The notes under the pieces were generated by a model. It ran no database searches. It was not told where the DNA came from and was given only the letters and a program-made list of their open reading frames with translations. Both the position numbers and the translations under genes were made by a program. Shown here piece by piece: positions 20,275 to 32,095 of a DNA stretch of 64,000 bases; positions within the stretch are counted from its first letter, which is position 1; every line of letters begins with the position of its first letter. Location: positions 118,579,127-118,643,126 of the forward strand of contig OZ020594.1 of the NCBI GenBank assembly GCA_963971535.1, written 5' to 3'. This DNA comes from Notolepis coatsorum. Taxonomy: Eukaryota; Chordata; Actinopteri; Aulopiformes; Paralepididae.

Positions 20275-20940
20275 TATTAACAGATTGCAGAATGGGTACA
20301 GTACAGTACAGCTCAATACATACAATTGTTTATTTGTTTATTGTTATTCGCACTTACAAATATACATTCTGGAATAAAATAAGTAAAAAGAAGAACAGTT
20401 AAAATGTGCAGGAAAGGTCAAAAAACCCAAGGGCTTATAAGCGACCTCCCCTCTTAAACCTATATAGGATAACTACACAAAAACAATCCCTCCCGTCCCC
20501 CCCGTCCCCACATTATGCACGAACACATGTGCATATCCCTCTCTCATACACACAGATACATACAATACAGCATTATATATTATATTATAATGTTGGGTAA
20601 AAGATTTTAAAATACTTTACACAAATACACATGGATACTATAGACTACAATTGTTAAGGGGATGCAGACCAGAGAAAGACTTTCGTCTTGTTTACATCAG
20701 GGTCCCCCATTTTCAATTCATCATAACATATAAGACATACATGACATACAGATAGACAGTACTGCTACATCTATACATGTATGACATATCAGATTTGCAA
20801 ATACAGTACTGTTTGTGATACAAAAGTGTCCAGAAAAAGAGTGTATATACATTTGACGTAGAAACTGTACATTGGAGGAGGTTGGGTGGGTGGGGTGGGG
20901 TTGGGTGGCTGGGTGGGGGCTGTACATTGGAGGTGGATTA
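20275..20940 (+). repeat. 'TTGTTAAGGGG' repeat copy, interrupted
   Basis: It is the same family as 17712-18460. The left part runs 20275-20330 and the right part 20646-20940, ending in G-rich ggttgggtgggtgg DNA. Preceded by a TTGA microsatellite (20234-20268). A retroposon tail interrupts it at 20331. Confidence 0.85.
20331..20645 (-). mobile_element. 5'-truncated retroposon 3' end
   Basis: A 315-bp insertion is flanked by a perfect 10-bp duplication, tacaattgtt (20321-20330 and 20646-20655). Read on the minus strand it ends with aacaataaacaaata, a typical retroposon tail. It has no coding part. The parent LINE family (possibly RTE/Rex3-like) is not certain. Confidence 0.75.
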
Positions 20941-21373
20941 TATTAATATGTACTGTTGGTCTGTGGTAATTCCATGTACGAATAAATAAATAAATTATGA
21001 TGATGATGAATATGGTATTGTGCTCTTGCTCTGTTTGAATAGGTGGAGAGAGTGGTTAACTGTATTATAATAGTAAATAGACAAATATGTTGTGCTCTTG
21101 CTTTTTTCTTTTTGAAGGTGGAGAGAGTAGCATTGCTAGTGCCACAACAGTTTTATTTGAGGTTCATAACAGTACATTGTACTAAGCAATTGTTGGCTCA
21201 TTAGTTTGTGATTCACATGCACTAAAATTCACCAGAATGCAGGAAATTAAGTCTTTGTAACAAAAAAAATCCTGGTGGGGGACCCCCAGACCCCCCGCTT
21301 AAAAAGTGGCCTGACTGGGGCTATATTTCGCGCTATATCTCCCGGTATGAATTATTTCCCCAGTCCGGCCCTG

Positions 21374-21490
21374 CATGACACCCACATGTATTTAATGTAC
21401 GAGTGATTAAATACTTGACAAAGGGTTGACGGGTGCATTCTGGGAGCCACTAGGAGGACCAACATGTACTTAGCATAACCTGGAGACCCT
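21374..21490 (-). repeat. dispersed repeat; empty-site version of the 4566 insertion
   Basis: On the minus strand this reads ccaggttatgctaagtac followed directly by atgttggtcctcctagtgg. The same sequence at 4545-5740 is split by the hAT-like element, with ctaagtac on both sides. Confidence 0.9.
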
Positions 21491-22531
21491 TTTCTGCTAT
21501 TGTCATCATTATACAGCACAAGGGGGAAAAAATTTGGCATCCTACCAAAGTGAAAATGTAACAGTAAAGTGCAACAGTAATATACAATGTACAGGTGATT
21601 AAACTGGGTATAACATATAAATGAGTACTACTCAGTATAGTGCTAATCAGATGTATGTACATAGTTGTATTAATATGTACAGTGATACAGGTATAAAGAC
21701 AATAGGTAGTAGTCATACTGGACTACTACTAGTAGACTACTACTAGTAGTTACACTGGCCAGCAGTGTAACTAGTAGGTAGGGTAGAATAGGTAAGGAAT
21801 AGTATCTACAGATATGTAAAAAGGATTATATGCAGGTAATGGTATGTACAGACAGATGTGGATATATATATACATGGTAAGAATAAATATATACAGTATA
21901 TACAGCATTATTGTACATGCTATCATAGTTATATGGGTTATGTGCAGGTGTATAAATAGGTTTATAGAATAATTAAATGCAGGTATATTCAAAAGGCTGT
22001 GCATGAGGATGGCAGATTCAGGCCATGTCCTCACGTACATGGATCTTTTGCCAAACGGATATTCTCAGGCTCTGTTTAAAATAAAATCCCCGTCCACACC
22101 ACACCAGACACAAACACATAAACGCATATGAATTGCTCCAACAAGAATGCGGGCCAGCAGGTGGCGATAAGCAATATCCCTAATACCATGGTGGTACGAG
22201 CGGTCAGGACGACAGAGAAATGATTGGTTCACCCAGCCCACTTCACCACTCCTAGCATTTCCATTGGCTATATTGACATACATACAGTAGATAATAAATA
22301 GATAGATATAGCGGTGGATTAGATGCAGTCCAGAGGAAACAACCAATCTAGATATGTCACGATTTAATGCTTTACTTTTGTGCACTGGGCGACGGAGAGA
22401 TACAATGTCAATGTATTCAACGGATTCTGAAACTAAATATGGCGAGTCCTTATCATATACTAATTACAACAAGACATTCATTAATTGCATTGTACTGTTC
22501 ACGTGCCGTCGCATATATAAGGCCCCGTTCA
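21491..22531. other. non-coding, AT-rich
   Basis: No gene. It contains short palindromes (ctactactagtag at 21720-21750), many tatgtaca motifs, and a run of repeat-like sequence. Open frames here have no recognisable domains. Confidence 0.5.
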
Positions 22532-22712
22532 ATTGCGGTGTATAGAATTCGATGTAAAAAACCATCATCCGGGCTACCCAGACAGGATAAGCAATCGAGC
22601 CTGGATGCAATCGAACTGACTTCTGGCCTATCACTGCACGGCTTTGTCAGTCATGTGATCACACCAACCCGGGAGAAAGATGGCGGTATATATACATACG
22701 GTGGGGAGAGAA
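22532..22712 (+). repeat. dispersed 'ATTGCGGTG' repeat, copy 2
   Basis: It is nearly identical to 7340-7521 (shared tgcaatcgaactgacttctg and gtcatgtgatcacacca). It flows into the GGTGGGG minisatellite, so the two belong to one larger repeat unit. Confidence 0.85.
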
Positions 22713-23101
22713 TATATACATACGGTGGGGAGGAGACTGTACATTAGGAGGGGGTGGGAGAGAAATATACATATAATAGACAGTCTCCTCCCCACCGTAT
22801 ATATATATTCTCTCCCCACAATATGTATATTTCTCTCCCACCCACCCACCCCCTCCTAATGTACAGTCTCCTCCCCACCGTATGTATATATTCTCTCCCC
22901 ACCATATGTATATTTCTCTCCCACCCACCCCCTCCTAATGTACAGTCTCCTCCCCACCGTATGTATATATTCTCTCCCCACCATATGTATATTTCTCTCC
23001 CACCCCCTCCTAATGTACAGTCTCCTCCCCACTGTATGTATATATTCTCTCCCCGCCATATGTACATTTCTCTCCCCCCCACAGAATATATACATACGGT
23101 G
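22685..23101. repeat. GGTGGGG minisatellite, left part, with inverted blocks
   Basis: Units of about 79 bp contain ggtggggaggagactgtaca, ttaggagggggtggg and agagaaatatacata. They run in plus orientation to about 22768, flip to minus orientation until about 23085, then resume plus. The flip makes long hairpins. Open frames on both strands (MGGREIYIWWGENIY-like) are repeat by-products. Confidence 0.9.
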
Positions 23102-25401
23102 CAGTGGCGTCGTTAGCCCTGGGCTTCCGGGGCTTTAGCCCCGGACCTTTTTCTCCTAGCCCCGGACCTTTAAAAAAATAAATAAAATTGTTTACATTTT
23201 TTTTTAACTTTTTTTTTTAATGTCAGCATCCCCATTGTCTGTGCTGAATGTTTGTTAGTGTTTGGTATTTGTTGGTTTTTAGTACTTTTAATCCATTTTT
23301 AGTAAGTAGTTTTCATTTGATCCTATATATCATTCTTTCATTCACCGATTTGTGGACTTGAAGATGTGCACTTTAACACAGCAGCACCTGGAGCCATCCA
23401 TACCCATGTCCAGTGTCCACTGACAAAGACATGCTCATGATACTGTGATAAACTATAATAAGCTTTAATCGAACCCTGGTTCATTTCCTCGGATAGTCCG
23501 GTTGGTTTGGGGTGGTGTGAAAGCTCATTCACTCTTGCAAGTGAACCCTGCTACGGTTAATTTGAGATGTGAATGCAAAGCGGACCAAAGGCAGGAAAAG
23601 ACCCAAAAATCGAATATTTTTTTTTATGAGAAGACTGAAACATAATTATAATGAAACACACAATAGTTTTTTTCGATTGCTTAAGCATGATTTTGAAAAC
23701 GGGGCCCGGTGTTTCAAAACACACAATTGGCACAACCACACACACAATTATCAGAACACCTCAGATCCTTTGCTAAATTAAACACTTGTCAAAACCATAC
23801 ACTAATTTATAAAAACTACATTTTGTTACCATATGAAACACACGTTTCATATGACTCAATTCTGTTTGAACCAGTTACACACACTGCTGTGCTTAACCTA
23901 AAACACATTTAGCAATTCTACTTCTCAGTGATTAGAGTACTGTAAGTGAAGTACACAGAGAATGTGCAAATATACAATAAATTCACCAAACACTACACAA
24001 GACCAATGCTGTAGAGTAGACTGATGAAAATATAATTTATTTATCTACATATACCCAAATCAATGATGCAGACTGCTAAAAAAAACATTTTCTCTCCATA
24101 TACCCAAATCAATGATGCAGACTGATGAAAATATAAATGTTCTCTCCATATAACCAAATCAGTCAACATTTCAACATGGAGAATCACAACAAAACATGTC
24201 CCAGTTTTCATGCTACTATGTGCATAACACTGTAAGCTCAGCAAATATCAGACAAACATAAAATACTGTATCCAGTACAGGTTAAAATTACAGTAAAACA
24301 AAAACAATTTTGAAAAAATGTAAATAGAGTACAGAAAATACTAGACATTATCTCTTTGCCTATGGATCTGGCAAGATAATTTTTTGTTGTGATTCTCCAT
24401 GTTGACATGTTGACTGATTTGGGAAAATGGGAGAAAATGTATATTTTCATCAGTCTGCATCATTGGTTGTCTTGTGTAGTGTTTGGTGAATGTATTGTAT
24501 ATTTTCAAGTTCTCTGTGTACAGTACTTCACTCTCTTTCCATTTTGGTTGAAGACAGGTGAACTCACCTGCTGCATTTTTATAGTGCTTAAACCTGATTG
24601 GTGTATCTACAATTAAGCAATGGTGTGTTTGTGCATCTGATGGCTGTGTTTAACCAATTGGCTCATATGTGTGGTAATTTGACATTCTGTGTCTAATGTA
24701 ATGGAAGTGTGTTTAGTGTTTTGCAAATCACTGTGTATTGTTTTGCAAAAAGTGTGAGGCTGACATTGTGCTTATAGGGGTGCAAATCTGGGCCTACGTT
24801 TTGCTCCTTGAGTGTAAGGTTTTGATAATTGTGTAATACTTTTGATTTGAGTGTTTATGCAATTGAAGAAAACTGTAAAGACTAGAGATGAACTGTTTAT
24901 TTCTTTTGTACATAGGCTGTGCATAATGTTTGTTTGTTTGTTTGTTTATTTGCTTATGTGTATGATTCTTAACTGTTTTTATTTTGTTATTGGTGTATAT
25001 GTGTGTATGTATGTACAGTATATGTATATATATTATATATATATGTATATATATATGTGTATATATGTATATTTGTACTCCTGTTGGGGCCTCTTGGACC
25101 AGATCAATGTTTTATCTGGCAAAATAAAGGTTAAATAAATAAATAAGAAACTGATGATTTGGTCCTGTTAACTTTGAATTTTCTATGGGAACTGCCCAGA
25201 TCCCTCTCATGGACATGGACCTCACTTTGAGAACCTCTAATGATTCGAGTTCTTCAGTATTCATCTCTAATTACTCTAAAATTGCGTATTTCTGTGTTTA
25301 AAAAAAAAAAAAAAAAAAGGGGGGGGGGGGGGGGGGGGAAGCCCCCCTCCACCCCCCCGGGCTGAAGCCCCCAATGTTTTCTAACCCTAAAAACGCCCCT
25401 G
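23102..25401. mobile_element. hAT-like element in the minisatellite
   Basis: The 2300-bp insert begins cagtggcgtcgttag and ends with the complement of caggggcgtttttag. A perfect 8-bp duplication, atacggtg (23094-23101 and 25402-25409), flanks it. Subterminal ggggctttagcccc and gggctgaagccc motifs and a (A)n(G)20 tract at about 25301-25338 lie inside the ends. The middle (about 23700-24860) holds a diverged inverted repeat with atatacccaaatcaatgatg copies and GT/AT microsatellites near 24930-25080. No transposase is seen. Confidence 0.85.
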
Positions 25402-25986
25402 ATACGGTGGGGAGGAGACTGTACATTAGGAGGGGGTGGGAGAGAAATATACATATAATAGACAGTCTCCTCCCCACCGTATATATATATTCTCTCCCCA
25501 CAATATGTATATTTCTCTCCCACCCACCCACCCCCTCCTAATGTACAGTCTCCTCCCCACCGTATGTATATATTCTCTCCCCACCATATGTATATTTCTC
25601 TCCCACCCACCCCCTCCTAATGTACAGTCTCCTCCCCACCGTATGTATATATTCTCTCCCCACTATATGTATATTTCTCTCCCACCCCCTCCTAATGTAC
25701 AGTCTCCTCCCCACTGTATGTATATATTCTCTCCCCGCCATATGTACATTTCTCTCCCACCCACCCCCTCCTAATGTACAGTCTCCTCCCCACCGTATGT
25801 ATATATTCTCCCCACCATATGTATATTTCTCTCCCACCCCCTCCTAATGTACAGTCTCCTCCCCACCGTATGTATATATTCTTTCCCCACCATATATTTC
25901 TCTCCCACCCACCCCCTCCTAATGTAGTCTCCTCCCCACCGTATGTATATATTCTCTCCCCACCATATGTATATTTCTCTCCCACC
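25402..25986. repeat. GGTGGGG minisatellite, right part
   Basis: Its first 370 bp repeat the left array (22725-23090) almost base for base, including the plus-to-minus flip after catataatagacag. Further minus-oriented units continue to 25986, about six to seven units in all. It ends at the next hAT-like element. Confidence 0.9.
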
Positions 25987-26701
25987 CAGGGACGTGCACA
26001 GGACTTTAGAGGGGCAGGTGCTCAAAGGCTGAAAAGGGCACTACACTTGTGTGTATACATTAACCGAGCGCGCGCAGCGCGCAATTTTTAAGGGCCCTTT
26101 TCGGGCGGGGGGCCCCCTTTTTATGCTTTTTGGGGGTTTTTGGTGATCAAATATTGAATTGAACTATAATAATCAGTGCAGGAGCTCACTTATCCTTGAA
26201 AGACACTTTTATCACTTACTTAAAAGGCCCATATATCTCCATAAATGTTCAGGGGGGAGGGAATAAGTGCTTACCCTACAGACCCCAAGAAGTGCTGTAT
26301 ATTCTGTATTGTTTAATATAAATGCATTTTTTATTCCAATCCCGATTTGTATTTGAGATTCCCAAATCCCATCGGACTTGACTTCTTCGTGTCAATGAGG
26401 TTTCTATCATCATCATCATCACCACCCACGCTATGCATAAAATATATAGGTCCGCGGAGAGGCACGCTGAGGAGGCCGTGCAAACTGCAATGGAATATGG
26501 GACATCTCTCTCTCTTTACCTAATATTTTAATTCTATCCTGACATTTTTCAGTTGGAAGGGCAGTCTATATGCGTAACGGTAAAAAAAAAAAAAAAAAAA
26601 AAGTTAAAAAAAAAAAGATTTTCAAAAAGGGCACTTTTTTGATGAGGCTCAAAAAGGCAGGTGCTCAGGCACCCCTTGGCCTCTATGTGTGCACGTGCCT
26701 G
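25987..26701. mobile_element. hAT-like element, 715 bp
   Basis: Ends: cagggacgtgcacagg at the left, and the complement of caggcacgtgcacaca at the right. Subterminal ggcaggtgctca occurs at both ends in inverted orientation. An A-rich tract lies at 26581-26620. No clear 8-bp duplication is visible, so the flanks may have been altered. There is no coding capacity. Confidence 0.7.
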
Positions 26702-27020
26702 CCCATCAAGCAGAGCTTGAGCCTCCACAGCTTCAAGAGAAGCGTCAGGAAGTGGCTCATGGACAGAATAGAGGAATAGCCCCCTATAGTTTGAATGGGT
26801 TTCCAACCAGTTTTTAGTTATTGTGGGGTATACAATTTTAGCGATAGGTTAGTCTTATAATGTTTTAAATGTATGTGTTTTGTGTTATTGTCGTGTTTTT
26901 GTTGTGGCCTAACAGCCCTGGGACCATGACGGAAATAAGGGTTTTACTCTCTCATGTTATCCTTTGGATCCTTGTTGTGTGTTTTTGATCCATCAATAAA
27001 ATCAATCAATCAATCAATTC
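26702..27020 (+). mobile_element. LINE 3' end, 5'-truncated
   Basis: A short C-terminal coding piece (LHSFKRSVRKWLMDRIEE, ending about 26779) has the final helix typical of CR1/L2-group RT proteins. A 3' UTR follows and ends in an AATC microsatellite (atcaatcaatcaat) near 27000-27018. The hAT-like element abuts it on the left. Confidence 0.7.
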
Positions 27021-27159
27021 CTTCAGTTACTAAATCCATGGTAAATACATAATTAGACATATTTTTTGTTACTCTGGCTACCGTTTCCAATTATGTTACA
27101 TTGACAAGACGACGAGCACTTTTTCAGTCAATGGTAACGTAATAGATGGGCTTAAAGGT

Positions 27160-27644
27160 GGGCGGCACGGTGGTGTAGTGGTTAACACTGTCGCCTCACA
27201 GCAAGAAGGTCCAGGGTTCGATTCCCGCTTGGGGACCAGGTTTCCGCGATGCCAGGTACCCAGGTGGGGTATCTCCCGGGCCTTTCTGTGTGGAGTTTGC
27301 ATGTTCTCCCCGTGCTCGCAAGGCCCCCCCCCCCCGATAAGAGAAACCCAATGGAAAAACATGCACAACAGATCGCTGACGCTGTCGCGTCCGTGACGAA
27401 GACGAGCAGCGGCACTTGGATGGTCCCCGGGCGTGGCCCACGCCACAGCCCTCGTCTGCTCCCGGCTGCCCTTGGGGGGAAGGACGATGGGATGGGTTAA
27501 GCGCATCAGCGATCCTACAAAAAACAATGAATGCATGCGTGTGTGTGTCCCGGTGTGTGTGCTAAACTAACCGCTGTGTGCCGCTAACATTGAGAGTCGT
27601 CTGCATGCCAATTAAAGACCTCTGCGACAGGTCCTGCATTATTA
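27160..27644 (+). mobile_element. tRNA-derived SINE (V-SINE-like), copy 2
   Basis: It has the same structure as 2283-2791, with an A-box-like segment (tggtgtagtggtt), a canonical B box (ggttcgattcc), the gtggagtttgcatgttctcc body and an ATT tail. A perfect 8-bp duplication, ttaaaggt, flanks it (27152-27159 and 27645-27652). A C13 run lies at about 27324-27336. Confidence 0.92.
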
Positions 27645-27652
27645 TTAAAGGT

Positions 27653-28127
27653 CCACTTGTTAACTTTTTGGGCAATTTTACACAATTCCTGAGAGTCTAT
27701 GGAACACATCTGTAAGTGGTTTTTCAATAAAATTCATTGTTTTGTATTTTTAATCAAGTACTTTGGTGCACCACTTTCTGCCCTTCCAACGAACAAGATA
27801 TTTTTGGCTGGGCTCCGCCCATACTCGCAATGACACCCACCTGCACTATAGCCTAGCTAAGAGATGGCAGCTACGCTAGCACGGAGGAACACCGCAAACA
27901 CTACAGTAAAATCGTAACGTTAATACACTATTGACACAGACAGAAAATATTAGCCAAATTAGAAAAGGGAATAACCTTTACCACTATCGCAAATAATCTG
28001 TCTGTTCATGCGCACGTTCTCCTTGCCTTTCCTGACACTAGTCCGAAGTGCATCATAGTTGTAGACGTTTGGTAATGAATGTAGGAACGAGGTCCTACTG
28101 CCAATTAACTAATTACGACTTATGTAC
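27653..28127. other. non-coding sequence
   Basis: No gene is recognised on either strand. It lies downstream of the THAP-like exon and could be its intron. Confidence 0.4.
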
Positions 28128-28364
28128 TTACTGATTCGATACCTTCTTTCGGGTCCCGAAGACTTGGTACAGGCTAGCTCCCTTCTTTAGCAACAGCCAG
28201 GAAATCACCCCAGCATTATAAAGTCCTTGATTCTCAATGCAGTCTTTGCAAAAATCCAAAAAACGAACTTGGCCCATTGCTTCCGGAGCACGATCATTAG
28301 GAAACGAGTGCACGGACGTATTCGCTGGTTGGCAGCCAGGAACAGCACATGTCCTGCTCATCAT
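28128..28364 (-). other. THAP-like zinc finger exon
   Basis: A 78-codon minus-strand frame starts MMSRTCAVPGCQ and continues SVHSFPNDRAP and RFLDFCKDC. It matches the beginning of a THAP domain: the first Cys pair C-x4-C, the His-x2-Phe-Pro motif, then a helix where Trp is usual. The later Cys and His ligands of the C2CH site are not in this frame, so they would lie in a further exon. A possible donor (ca/gtaagt) occurs at about 28128-28136. It could be a host THAP gene or a P-element or Kolobok-type transposase; nothing nearby decides which. Confidence 0.45.
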
Positions 28365-28456
28365 TTTAACGTTATGCTAACTTACTCGAATCACTGTTCA
28401 GTTGATTGTGGGCGGTGGCTACAACCACAGTAGCGGCTCAGTATGCAGATATTAGC

Positions 28457-29233
28457 CTAACACTTTCAATGCCAACGATGAGATATCTCGTTTGTTCATG
28501 CCGACCGTTCATTGCCAACGACGAGAGATCTTGTTTTTTTTTATTAGCGATTTGAATTCATATTTCATCAATCTAGCCTCACGTTAGTGCTGCAAACTCT
28601 CTCTGAGCTCCATTGGGAAAATACCGCCCCCTATTGTCTCTCCCTGTGGTACTGCACCCCTTTGGAATGGATTGAATGAAACACATGGGGGGAACGAAAT
28701 CCTGCTTCCTCATTTTACTTCTCAGACAAGTCACCCGAGACAATTGGATTCATTGCCGAGCCCCAGAAGAGCGTGGAATACATATTTCCAATACCCAGCG
28801 TTGGATCAATAAACACGATCGATATTTGGAATGGCGATCAGGAATTGGAATAATCTTTTTGGACAACATCTGATCTGAGGTAAGGAATCTATTTTACCAG
28901 TCTTAGGATAATCAGAGCTTTTTTCACAGAGATATCAACGTGTGCCCTATATTCCAGTAAAGGGCGTTTATCACAGAATCTTTATATTTTCCTGAAACGT
29001 TCCAAAAACTAGCGTTTTTCAAAATGGTATAAAACGGAAATGAACCGATTAAAAAAAACAATCCGTTTTGACAATGTTGACTGCAAACAAGTCATTGATA
29101 AGCGACGGCTAGATTAGACACATAATTTAAGATGTAGTTTATGCGTTCGCAAATATGAGAGCGCTATCATTGAAGTGGGTGGTGGCACGGAAGCACTAAA
29201 TCGTGTGCCCCCTGTTGGCATTGAAAGTGTTAA
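28457..29233. mobile_element. TTAA-element (piggyBac-like MITE), second copy
   Basis: The left end reads CTAAcactttcaatgccaac and the right end gttggcattgaaagtgTTAA, so one base of the left TTAA has mutated. The interior matches 10004-10906 with deletions. A partial internal duplication of the terminal motif occurs near 28505. Confidence 0.85.
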
Positions 29234-29479
29234 CAGTGATTGGTCAGCGCCTCTTACACATCACAGATCCAGTCAAATCTGAATGGCTTATTTCAGTAGA
29301 GAGAGCTGAACAGCAGAAACTGCACTTGGTACAGATTTAACATTTACTCACTGTTGGTACAATCCCACATTGCTTGAAAACTAAAAAGGCCATTTTTACA
29401 ATAGGGGACTTATTTTTTTATATATATATATAATTGTTTTGGCATTTTATTGATTGCAGAGAGGAAGGATGGGAGAAGA

Positions 29480-30350
29480 TATAGGGGGAGGACATGCTGT
29501 AAAGGTCACCGGGTCCGGGAGTCGAACCCGGGACGCGTGTGGCTTTTTCCCAATCCAACAGTGCAAAAATGCGGAAGCATTCGTCACCGCACGCCACTAC
29601 AGTAAAGCGCCTTTCTTTTCAGGCCCGCTTTGGGAGCTGTCGCGCGGAAATAGGCTGTCTATTGCCATTCTCTTTGACAAACTCTAACCTTAACCAGCTC
29701 CTTAACAGCGCCTAAACTTAACCGTTCTAACCTTAACCAACTCCGAAACAATGCTTAACCTTAACCTTAACCATGCCTAACCTTAACCATAGAAAGAATA
29801 TTGCCATTCTCTTTGACAAACTCTAACCTTAACCAGCTCCTTAACAGCGCCTAAACTTAACCGTTCTAACCTTAACCAACTCCGAAACAATGCCTAACCT
29901 TAACCTTAACCTTAACCATGCCTAACCTTAACCGGCGAAAGAATACACGTTAAAAAAAATCACGTTAAAAAAAATATATTTGACGGGATTCAAACTCACC
30001 AGCAACTAGCTGTAGGATCCACAGCCATGGCGTCTTGCCAATTGAGCTATTTCTGGATACTGAATTTGGGGCGGTGACTTATATATATTGTTAAGGCGGG
30101 ATCTCATGCGCATGCGCGAGCACCTCGCGAGCACGCCGGCGCACGCACGCACCTGAGCGAGCACGCCGCCGCTGGGCGCTGCGTGAAGGAAAATGAAAGG
30201 CGCATTACCGCGTGCCACTACGGTACCTCCGGTGACGAATGCGGAAGCATTTTTGCACTGTTGGATTTGGAAAAAGCAAAAGGCACCCGGGACGGCCGCA
30301 TTGCACTGCAGCGCAGTTACGTTGTGCGCCACCCTGGTGCCCACAATAGG
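29480..30350. mobile_element. inverted-repeat element with tRNA-like segments, copy 2
   Basis: Inverted repeats of about 70 bp share caacagtgcaaaaatgcgga (29558) and its complement (30240-30262). Between them are two TAACC-rich blocks around 29683-29935 and tRNA-like stretches: a strong B box, gggttcgactcccgg, on the minus strand near 29516, and tagctcaattggc with gagtttgaatccc at 29975-30055. It has the same composition as 6039-7020, though the termini differ. It is unclassified. Confidence 0.6.
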
Positions 30351-30359
30351 GGACCTTTA

Positions 30360-31019
30360 AGAATTTCATAAAACTACACTACCCAGCTCACGCCTGCCCC
30401 TGTCAAACTTTGAGCCTTCCGACGTGAAATAATTTTTTTCCGTGATTATGTCTCACGGGTCGAACAAACCTGAATGTTATTGCCAGAACGTAGTTAGTTT
30501 CTAGAAAAAAAACGTGTCTCAATCTCATTAAAGATGGTGGAGCGATTTACATTACAAAAAAGTAACTGTACTTACAGCAGATTTCATTCACGGTATTTAC
30601 TGCCCAATGTTAGCATGGTGTTATTCATCGTCAAAGATGGAAATAAACAAAAAGAAAATGTATATTCTCCTTTGGTTCATTACAATTTACTCAAGCCTAG
30701 TAACAGACACAATATTTCTGACACTGGGAATACGTTCCCTGAGGTCCCTAGATACCAAGACTTGTAGAAGTGGAGCAATCTTTAATTTACTTAAGTACTT
30801 TTAGGCGAATTTTCGGAAAATATAGCTAGGGCTTAAGAGGTTAAAATCATTGGTAAACAAACAGTGCTGAAAATATACACTTTGACTGCTGTTTTGATAG
30901 GGTTAGGGTCTTTACTCTTGGCTACATTTGAAAAAGAAATGCAACATTAATTAATACGGACTGTATTGATCGATTTATGACGTGAAATTAATCTCTGCCC
31001 AGTACTGGGCCTGTCAGGC
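30360..31019. other. non-coding sequence
   Basis: No gene or recognised repeat. Short overlapping frames at 30534-30804 have no domain. Confidence 0.4.
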
Positions 31020-31280
31020 TTTTAAAGTCAACACTTATAAAGTCATAATGTTTAGAGATTAAAGTCAACATTCATAAAGTCAGACTAAAGTCATAATGTT
31101 TAGAGATTAAAGTCAACATTTATAAAATCAGACTAAAGTCATAATGTTTACAGATTAAAGTCAACATTTATAAAGTCATGTTTACAGATTAAAGTAAACA
31201 TTTATAAAGTCATAATGTTTAGATTAAAGTCAACATTTATAAAGTGATAATGTTTACAGATTAAAGTCAACATTTCCATA
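31020..31280. repeat. ~40-bp minisatellite
   Basis: Six or seven imperfect units contain attaaagtcaacatttataa and agtcataatgtttagagatt. Units lose short internal pieces, giving variable length. Confidence 0.85.
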
Positions 31281-32095
31281 CTTGTTTCCATGCAGTCCAA
31301 ACAGCTCTTCTCCTGGTCCAGCTGTGACGGTTTCATGCAGTCCACCAAACAGACTCTCAAACCAAGGTGTGAGAGGCTAGGAGGGGTGGTCATATTCAGA
31401 CCAATCTTGGGGGAAAGTAAGGAAAGAAATATCAGTACATTTTACATTCATCCTAACAAACAAAGGTCAAACTTTTCAGTTGAAATTCATCAGGAACACA
31501 GAAAGCCAAGCAAGAACCACCAGTCCTTAACCAGCTATACAGGTAGTGCTCTTTTCCAAGGCTAACAAATTAGAGGCTGACAGGAAGATTTATACAAGAA
31601 CTGAAAAACACATGGGTGTATATATAGACAGATGCACTGCTATAGTTGTGATCTATGAATATAAGCCTATGATAATGCATTTAATTTGATGCAAAACATC
31701 TGATTGATGCAGGCAGCTGTTGTTTCTGGCCAATCAGATGTTTCTGTCTTACAAGTGGTATTTCCAGGGTCGCATTGGAAAAACTAAGACCACGTCCTCA
31801 TCAGAAAGTACACTAAATTAAATGAAAATACAACTAAAAAGGCAATATTAATAAAATAAAGATTTCAAAAAAATATATACAAATATCGTGGACATCTACA
31901 GAAGATTGAAAAATTATTGTTTGGTGTGACGACCCTCCCCCACAGTTGTTTGCTTGCTCTGTCACTGTTTCATAGGATTGGTAGGGGGAGCTGGCAGAGC
32001 AGAGCTGGGGGAGGGTCATTAGGCTAATTGGGGCACACCTGGGTCAGTGGAGGAGGGTCATCAGGCTAATTGGGGCACACCTGAACTGCTGCGGT
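31281..32095. other. non-coding; short direct repeat at the end
   Basis: No gene recognised. Near 32000-32090 a segment gagggtcatcaggctaattg is present twice in tandem with ggggcacacctg. Confidence 0.4.

Larger units (their letters stand above)
19563..21373 (+). mobile_element. hAT element with transposase exon remnant
   Basis: The ends cagggccggactgg and ccagtccggccctg are perfect 14-bp inverted repeats. An exact 8-bp duplication, catgacac, flanks them (19555-19562 and 21374-21381). The interior keeps a likely first transposase exon (20051-20195) and has itself been hit by the repeat at 20275-20940, which in turn carries a retroposon at 20331-20645. The rest of the transposase is absent. 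It is an internally deleted hAT. Confidence 0.92.

Noticed and set aside
22631-26025. Series of open frames reading MGGREIYIWWGENIY-like repeats on both strands
   Set aside because: They are translations of the GGTGGGG minisatellite; frame openness follows from the repeat, not from coding.
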